Origin: JAETTH01 sp964455975
GTDB lineage: Bacteria; Bacillota; Clostridia; TANB77; CAG-508
Direction: 5' to 3'
Length of the DNA: 17,826 nucleotides
Assembly (NCBI GenBank): GCA_964455975.1
Contig: CAYVYP010000030.1
Span: 1 to 17,826, forward strand
Positions 13,236 through 17,826 of this stretch are shown in pieces. Positions within the stretch are counted from its first letter, which is position 1; each line of letters begins with the position of its first letter. Position numbers and translations under genes: made by a program. Under the pieces are notes generated by a model. The model saw only the letters and a list, made by a program, of their open reading frames with translations. It had not been told where the DNA came from and ran no database searches.

Positions 13236-15638
13236 ATGAAAACAAGTATAGAATGGTTAAAAGATTATTCAGATATAGATGTAACACCAAAGCAATTAGC
13301 AGATATTCTAACTATGACAGGTTCTAAAGTAGAAACAATAGAATCTAAAGGAAATGATATAAAAAATGTTGTAGTAGGTAAAATTTTAGAAATAGAAAAA
13401 CATCCAGATGCAGATAAATTAGTAGTAACTAAAGTAGATGTAAAAGATGAAATTCTGCAAATAGTAACAGGTGCAGATAATATAAAAGTAAATGATATTG
13501 TACCAATTGCAAAAGATGGAGCAGAACTTCCTGGAGATATTAAAATAAAAACTGGGAAATTAAGAGGAATAGAATCTTGTGGAATGATGTGCAGTGTTGG
13601 AGAATTAGGCTTAAGTTTAGAAAGCTATCCAGGACAAATTGAACATGGAATAATGATATTAGATAAAACTTTAGAAAAAGAATTAGGAAAAGATATAGTA
13701 GAAGTTTTAAATCTAAAAGAAGATATAATAGATTTTGAAATAACACCTAATAGACCAGACTGCTTATCTATAGAAGGATTAGGAAGAGAAACAGCAATAT
13801 CTTTAAATAAGCCATATAAAAATCCTCATAAAAATATAGATGAAGAAAAAGTGGAAAACAAAGACTCTATTGAGGGCTTAACTGTGGATATTTTAGCACC
13901 AGACTTATGCTATAGATATATTTCAAGAGTTGTAAAAAATGTAAAAATAGGACCATCACCAGCATGGATGATAAGAAGATTAGAAGCATGTGGAATGAGA
14001 AGCATAAATAATATAGTAGATATAACAAACTATGTTATGTTAGAACTAGGTCAACCAATGCATGCATTTGATATAAATTCTGTTAAAGGAAAACATATAA
14101 CTGTAAGAAGAGCAAAAAAAGATGAAGTAATTACTACTTTAGATGAAGAAGAAAGAAAATTAAATGAAGATATATTAGTTATTGCAGATGATGAAAAAGC
14201 AATAGCAATAGCAGGTGTTATGGGCGGATTAAATTCTGAAATAGAAGAAGGAACAACAACAGTTGCATTTGAATCAGCAGTATTTAATGGAGGAAGTGTA
14301 AGATTAGCAGCTAAAAAAGTTGGTATAAGAACAGAGGCATCTTCTAGATATGAAAAAGGATTATCACCAGAAAATGCAATTCGTGCAATTAATAGGGCAG
14401 TAGAACTTGTAGAACTATTAGGAGCAGGAGAAAAAATAGATGGAAAAATAGATGTATATCCAACAAAACAAAAAGTAAATAAAATAGAATTTGATGAAAA
14501 TAGAATAAATAATTTATTAGGAATAGATGCATCTAAAGAAGAAATGATAGAAACTTTTAGCAAATTAAACATACAAGTAGAAGGAAATATTGCAATTCCA
14601 CCATATTATAGACAAGATATAGAACAAGAAGCGGATTTAGCAGAAGAAGTATTAAGGTTTTATGGATATGATAAATTAAAAAGTACTTTAATAGAAGCTC
14701 AAAGCACATTAGGTATAAAAAATAAAGAACAAAAAATAGAAGATCAAATAAGAGAAGTATTAGTTCAAAACGGTTTAAATGAAATTTATACTTATGGATT
14801 TTTAAATAAGAAAGATTTAGAAAAAGCAAATATTTCAGAAGAAGAAATATCTAAAGCTATAAAAATAAGAAATCCATTAAGTGATGATTATACTCTAATG
14901 AGGACAACAACAATACCAAGTATGATGCAAACTCTTTCAAATAATTATAACAAAAAAAATAAAGATGTTTCATTATACGATATTTCTAGGATATATGTAG
15001 ATGAAGAAAATGCGATAAATGAAGGATGTCTTCCAAAAGAAGATATGATACTTACAATTGGTATGTATGGAAAAAATGCAGATTTTTACATTTTAAAAGG
15101 AATTATAGAAAATTTATTAGAATATATAGGAATTTCAAAATATGACATAATAAGACAAGAAAATAACTTAAGTTATCATCCGGGAAGATGTGCAAATTTA
15201 AAAATAGGAAATGACATATTTGCAACATTTGGAGAAGTACACCCAATAGTTTTAGATAATTATGGAATAAATGAAAAAGCAGTTATAGCACAAATTAATA
15301 TAAATAAAATATCTAAATATGCAAGAAAAAATAAAAAATATAAAGAAGTACCAAAATATCCAGCAGTAGAAAGAGATATCGCAATGGTAGTTTCAGAAGA
15401 TATAGAAGTAGGGCAAATAGAAAAAATAATAGAAAAAAGAGCAAAAAAGCTTTTAGAAGAATTGAAATTATTTGATATTTATAGAAGCGAAAAACTAGGA
15501 GCAAACAAAAAAAGTATAGCATATTCAATGAAATTTAGATTAATGGATAGAACTTTAACAGATGAAGAAATAAATAAAGTAATGGAAGAAATTATAAAAG
15601 ACTTAGAAGTAAACCTAGAAGCTGAATTAAGAAAATAA
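13236..15638 (+). CDS. pheT: Phenylalanine-tRNA ligase beta subunit
   Basis: The 800-aa protein is full length. In order it has an N-terminal tRNA-binding (EMAP-like) domain at about 40-150 (VGKILEIEKHPDADKL), the B3/B4 editing region (about 220-380, with NIVDITNYVMLELGQPMHAFD), the B5 domain (about 405-470), a core catalytic-like fold, and the C-terminal anticodon-binding FDX-ACB domain (about 708-800, with YPAVERDIAMVV). Its ribosome-binding site TAAGGAGG overlaps the pheS stop, so the two are translationally linked. Several CGG trinucleotides occur, all out of frame (for example GGC GGA at 14225-14227 and AAC GGT at 14771-14773), and the frame stays open throughout. Confidence 0.98.
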   Translation: MKTSIEWLKDYSDIDVTPKQLADILTMTGSKVETIESKGNDIKNVVVGKILEIEKHPDADKLVVTKVDVKDEILQIVTGADNIKVNDIVPIAKDGAELPGDIKIKTGKLRGIESCGMMCSVGELGLSLESYPGQIEHGIMILDKTLEKELGKDIVEVLNLKEDIIDFEITPNRPDCLSIEGLGRETAISLNKPYKNPHKNIDEEKVENKDSIEGLTVDILAPDLCYRYISRVVKNVKIGPSPAWMIRRLEACGMRSINNIVDITNYVMLELGQPMHAFDINSVKGKHITVRRAKKDEVITTLDEEERKLNEDILVIADDEKAIAIAGVMGGLNSEIEEGTTTVAFESAVFNGGSVRLAAKKVGIRTEASSRYEKGLSPENAIRAINRAVELVELLGAGEKIDGKIDVYPTKQKVNKIEFDENRINNLLGIDASKEEMIETFSKLNIQVEGNIAIPPYYRQDIEQEADLAEEVLRFYGYDKLKSTLIEAQSTLGIKNKEQKIEDQIREVLVQNGLNEIYTYGFLNKKDLEKANISEEEISKAIKIRNPLSDDYTLMRTTTIPSMMQTLSNNYNKKNKDVSLYDISRIYVDEENAINEGCLPKEDMILTIGMYGKNADFYILKGIIENLLEYIGISKYDIIRQENNLSYHPGRCANLKIGNDIFATFGEVHPIVLDNYGINEKAVIAQININKISKYARKNKKYKEVPKYPAVERDIAMVVSEDIEVGQIEKIIEKRAKKLLEELKLFDIYRSEKLGANKKSIAYSMKFRLMDRTLTDEEINKVMEEIIKDLEVNLEAELRK

Positions 15639-15640
15639 AA

Positions 15641-15797
15641 AAGAACCCCGTATTTGATATAAAATGTAAATATAATAAAATTAAAAAAATGATTTACAAA
15701 AAAATGTAAATATAGTAAAATTAAGAAATAATAAAAAAAGACTCCACTTAAAGCCCCTTTAATAAGGGGGCTGTCGCGTTAGCGACTGGGGGTTCTT
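15641..15797. repeat. Intergenic repeat region with long-range inverted arms and a GC-rich hairpin
   Basis: AAGAACCCC (15641-15649) pairs with GGGGTTCTT (15789-15797). Between them are two copies of a 24-bp direct repeat (15661-15684 and 15701-15724, one mismatch), then AGCCCC (15752-15757) facing GGGGCT, and a hairpin in CTGTCGCGTTAGCGACTG. GGGCTGTCGC is shared with the pflB-pflA element. It may act as a pheT terminator or a dispersed palindromic repeat; there is no ORF. Confidence 0.55.
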
Positions 15798-15811
15798 GGA
15801 AAGGAAAAAAC

Positions 15812-15970
15812 ATGTCAGAAAAAAATGAAAATAAAATTGAAAAAAAAGAAAAGAAAGTAAAAAGACCAATAGATAAAAGTAAAATTTTTGTAAGAATAAT
15901 GGCTTTATTTCTTGCAGGATGTATGGTATTATCAATAGCAGGAACACTAATATATTATATAGTAGCTTAA
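15812..15970 (+). CDS. Small single-pass membrane protein (52 aa)
   Basis: ATG at 15812 is preceded by GGAAAGGA. The product begins MSEKNENKIEKKEKKVKRPI, a highly charged lysine-rich cytoplasmic segment of about 26 residues, followed by one membrane helix (about 28-50, with MALFLAGCMVLSIAGTLIYY). It resembles the small clostridial basic-plus-TM proteins (DUF4044-like) found near cell-envelope genes; this is by shape only. It lies 26 bp before cdaA on the same strand and is probably cotranscribed with it, so it may have a role at the membrane near the c-di-AMP synthase. The function is unknown. Confidence 0.7.
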   Translation: MSEKNENKIEKKEKKVKRPIDKSKIFVRIMALFLAGCMVLSIAGTLIYYIVA

Positions 15971-15996
15971 ACTAAAATAAAAAAGAGGTAAATTAA

Positions 15997-16935
15997 ATGG
16001 TAAATAATTTTTTTACAACGCTAACAAGTTTCTATGAAAAAGGAGTAATGCAATATATTCAAGATTTATATGCAAATCCATTTCAATTAATAAGTTTAAT
16101 ATTAGATATTGGAATTGTTTTATTTATAATTGTAATGTTTATTAAATTAATAAAAGATTCAAGAGCTTGGCAAATATTAAAAGGAATTATATTCTTTTTA
16201 ATAGCAATAGCATTAAGTTCAATTTTAAATTTGCATATACTAAATTGGATATTAACATCTCTTACGGCTTATGGAGTTATAGCGATAATTGTTATATTTC
16301 AACCTGAATTAAGAAGAGCATTAGAACAGTTAGGAACGAATAAATTTACAAAATTTTTTGGAATAGATAAAGATATAGCTACAAAAACAAAAGAAGATAT
16401 ATATAAAGTTGTAATAGCAGCAACAGAACTTTCTAAAGCTAGAACAGGAGCATTAATAGTATTTGAAAGAGATATAAAAGTTCAAGATATAATTTCAACA
16501 GGAATTGAAATTAATTCTGAAATATCACCACAACTTTTAGTAAATATATTTGTGCCAAGAACACCACTTCATGATGGAGCTGTTATCATAAGTAATAATA
16601 AAATAGCAGCAGCAGCATGTATGTTGCCACTTGCTAATGATAAAGATATTTCAAAAGAATTAGGAACAAGACATAGAGCAGCAATAGGAATGTCTAAAGA
16701 ATCTGACAGTATTGTAGTTGTTGTATCTGAGGAAACAGGAAAGATGTCTGTAGCAAAAGATGGAACTTTAATTGCAGATGTAAAAGAAGAAGCATTAAGA
16801 AAAATTTTAATAAAAAATTTAGTAACAAATAGATTTGAAGAAAATCCAAATAAAAAGATGCATAGAATTAAAGATATAAAATTTAAGTTTCAAAAAAAAG
16901 ATAAGGATTTAAAGGAAGATAAAAATTTAAAATAA
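15997..16935 (+). CDS. cdaA: Diadenylate cyclase CdaA (c-di-AMP synthase)
   Basis: CdaA joins two ATP into cyclic di-AMP, the signal for potassium, osmotic and wall homeostasis. Three N-terminal membrane helices (about 30-105) precede the DAC domain. The catalytic motif is Asp193-Gly-Ala (PLHDGAVII), and RHR is at 225-227 (LGTRHRAAIG). At 312 aa it is longer than the usual about 270, because of a Lys-rich C-terminal tail (KFKFQKKDKDLKEDKNLK). AGAGGT precedes the ATG. In most Firmicutes cdaA is followed by cdaR (ybbR) and glmM; here a hairpin and truA follow, so that operon is not present at this site. Confidence 0.96.
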   Translation: MVNNFFTTLTSFYEKGVMQYIQDLYANPFQLISLILDIGIVLFIIVMFIKLIKDSRAWQILKGIIFFLIAIALSSILNLHILNWILTSLTAYGVIAIIVIFQPELRRALEQLGTNKFTKFFGIDKDIATKTKEDIYKVVIAATELSKARTGALIVFERDIKVQDIISTGIEINSEISPQLLVNIFVPRTPLHDGAVIISNNKIAAAACMLPLANDKDISKELGTRHRAAIGMSKESDSIVVVVSEETGKMSVAKDGTLIADVKEEALRKILIKNLVTNRFEENPNKKMHRIKDIKFKFQKKDKDLKEDKNLK

Positions 16936-16939
16936 TAAA

Positions 16940-16974
16940 AAATAGACTATCTTAATTATTAAGATAGTCTATTT
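16940..16974. terminator. Hairpin between cdaA and truA
   Basis: AAATAGACTATCTTAAT (16940-16956) is perfectly complementary to 16958-16974. Only three T residues end the right arm, so rightward termination may be partial; the T-rich side on the minus strand is stronger. The truA ribosome-binding site (AGAAAGG) lies just after it. Confidence 0.6.
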
Positions 16975-16991
16975 AAGAAAGAAAGGAAAAA

Positions 16992-17730
16992 ATGAGAAAT
17001 ATAAAATTAACAATAGAATATGATGGAAAAGATTTTAATGGTTGGCAAAAACAGCCAAATAAATTAAATATACAAGGAGAATTAGAAAAAGTAATAGGAG
17101 AAATAACAAAAGAGCAAATAGAGCTAATTGGATCAGGAAGAACAGATGCAGGAGTACATAGCTGGGGACAAGTTGCTAATTTTAAAACTAATTCAACAAT
17201 TCCGATAGATAAAATAGCAATAGCTATAAATTCAAAAATAAAAAAATCGATAGCAATAAAAAAGGCTGAAGAAGTAGACGAAAAATTTCATAGTAGATAT
17301 AATTGCAAAAAGAAAACATACAGATATATTATAAATAATGCTAAAACACCTTCTGCAATAAATAGAAATTTAGAATATTATTTTCCAGAAGAGCTAAATA
17401 TTGGTAAAATGCAAGAAGCCGTAAAACATTTTGAAGGCGAACATGATTTTAAAGGTTTTAAGGCAAGTGGAACAAGTAGCAAAAGCAGTGTAAGAAAGAT
17501 ATACAATGCAGAGGTATATTATAAAGAAGAAAAAATATTTATAGAACTTACTGGAAATGGTTTTTTATATAATATGGTAAGAATAATTGCAGGAACATTA
17601 TTAGAAGTTGGACTTCGGAAAAATTAAATCAGAAGATATATCTAAAATAATTAAAACAGGAGACAGAGAACTAGCAGGAAGAACATTACCACCACAAGGA
17701 TTATATTTAGTAAAAGTAGAATATGAATAG
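16992..17730 (+). CDS. truA: tRNA pseudouridine(38-40) synthase TruA, +1 frameshift at CGG
   Basis: TruA makes pseudouridine at positions 38-40 of the anticodon arm, which affects reading-frame maintenance. The catalytic Asp is Asp52 in GSGRTDAGVHSWGQV. Other blocks are KKKTYRYIIN, FEGEHDFKGF and GNGFLYNMVRIIAGTLLEVG. The straight frame ends at 17627 after GLRKN, losing the conserved tail. Skipping the C of CGG (17616-17618, context CTT CGG A) reads GLGKIKSEDISKII and then GRTLPPQGLYLVKVEY, the normal TruA C-terminus, with a TAG at 17728. The product is then 245 aa, as in B. subtilis. TruA itself influences frameshifting, so a frameshift in its own gene could give feedback, but this is speculation. 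Confidence 0.9.
17616..17618 (+). other. In-frame CGG at the truA +1 frameshift
   Basis: The context is GGA CTT CGG AAA. Zero-frame reading stops three codons later. The shape CTT-CGG-A recalls the CTT-TGA-C +1 site of prfB, with CGG in place of the stop. Confidence 0.65.
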
Positions 17731-17739
17731 AATATAATA

Positions 17740-17772
17740 AAAGGCTGATTACTGTAAGCAATCAGCCTTTGT
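17740..17772 (+). terminator. Terminator after truA
   Basis: AAAGGCTGATT (17740-17750) pairs with AATCAGCCTTT (17760-17770), 9-nt loop. It follows the frameshifted truA stop at 17730, which supports that stop as the true gene end. Confidence 0.75.
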
Positions 17773-17783
17773 TGTGTAACGAA

Positions 17784-17806
17784 AACCCCACGTTTTACGT
17801 GGGGTT
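17784..17806. repeat. GC-rich hairpin near the window end
   Basis: AACCCCACGT (17784-17793) pairs with ACGTGGGGTT (17797-17806) around a TTT loop, followed by the palindrome GTTCTAGAAC. It lacks a T-run and resembles a dispersed palindromic repeat; GGGGTTCT also occurs at 15789-15796. Confidence 0.5.
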
Positions 17807-17826
17807 CTAGAACCTTTTAGGTATGA

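Noticed and set aside
14051..14572. 173-codon minus-strand open frame inside pheT
   Set aside because: It is antisense to pheT, whose domains cover the region; the Ser/Phe/Ile-rich product is typical of reversed AT-rich coding sequence.
3124..17618. Random sequencing error as the sole cause of the frameshifts
   Set aside because: Not excluded, but not preferred: none of the sites is a homopolymer, all four fall on in-frame CGG, and the same TTCGGA string in pheS (13131-13136) is correct in frame. Raw reads are needed to settle it.
3124..17618. Simple reassignment of CGG to another amino acid
   Set aside because: Reading CGG as any single amino acid keeps the wrong frame at these sites and does not restore pflA, truA or the 49-aa protein.

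Overview
The window is very AT-rich Firmicutes-type DNA. Arginine is written mainly as AGA, ribosome-binding sites are AGGAGG-like, a T-box leader precedes pheST, and a spoVM homologue sits next to rpmB. This points to an anaerobic, probably spore-forming, uncultured member of the Clostridia. Pyruvate formate-lyase, PflA and CdaA fit that. Species cannot be named from the sequence alone.

Layout from left to right. A two-OB-fold SSB-like gene, a patatin-type lipase gene and a 10-TM metal-exporter-like permease gene run rightwards. The pflB-pflA pair runs leftwards, with a large palindromic element between its two genes. Then come ruvA (+), a small zinc-ribbon ORF (-) and rarA (+). Next are a bactofilin-like membrane protein, a 45-aa Cys-rich protein and endonuclease III, all leftward. 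A tiny membrane-protein gene and spoVM (+) face rpmB (-). An intergenic stretch holds what looks like a compact type I toxin-antitoxin module, flanked by a 35-bp direct repeat. After it come the phenylalanine T-box leader with pheS-pheT, a small membrane protein, cdaA and truA.

The most unusual observation concerns the codon CGG. Three genes (pflA, a 49-aa membrane protein, truA) look broken by +1 frameshifts, four shifts in all. At every one the apparent extra base is the C of an in-frame CGG codon, preceded by a pyrimidine, and reading resumes on GGN (Gly). Skipping that C restores PflA (244 aa), TruA (245 aa) and the small protein (49 aa). By manual reading I find no in-frame CGG in the other confidently identified genes, although the trinucleotide CGG occurs in them out of frame about ten times and reads normally there. 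CGG therefore behaves like an unassigned or hungry codon that triggers +1 frameshifting, or CGGN is read as a four-base Gly codon. One less certain zinc-ribbon ORF has an in-frame CGG and is the natural counter-test. Sequencing error remains the main rival explanation, but errors landing only on in-frame CGG would be a strange coincidence.

Most genes are housekeeping: recombination and repair (ruvA, rarA, nth), translation (pheS, pheT, rpmB, truA), fermentation (pflB, pflA), c-di-AMP signalling (cdaA) and sporulation (spoVM). No rRNA, tRNA, CRISPR array, transposase or phage gene was seen.
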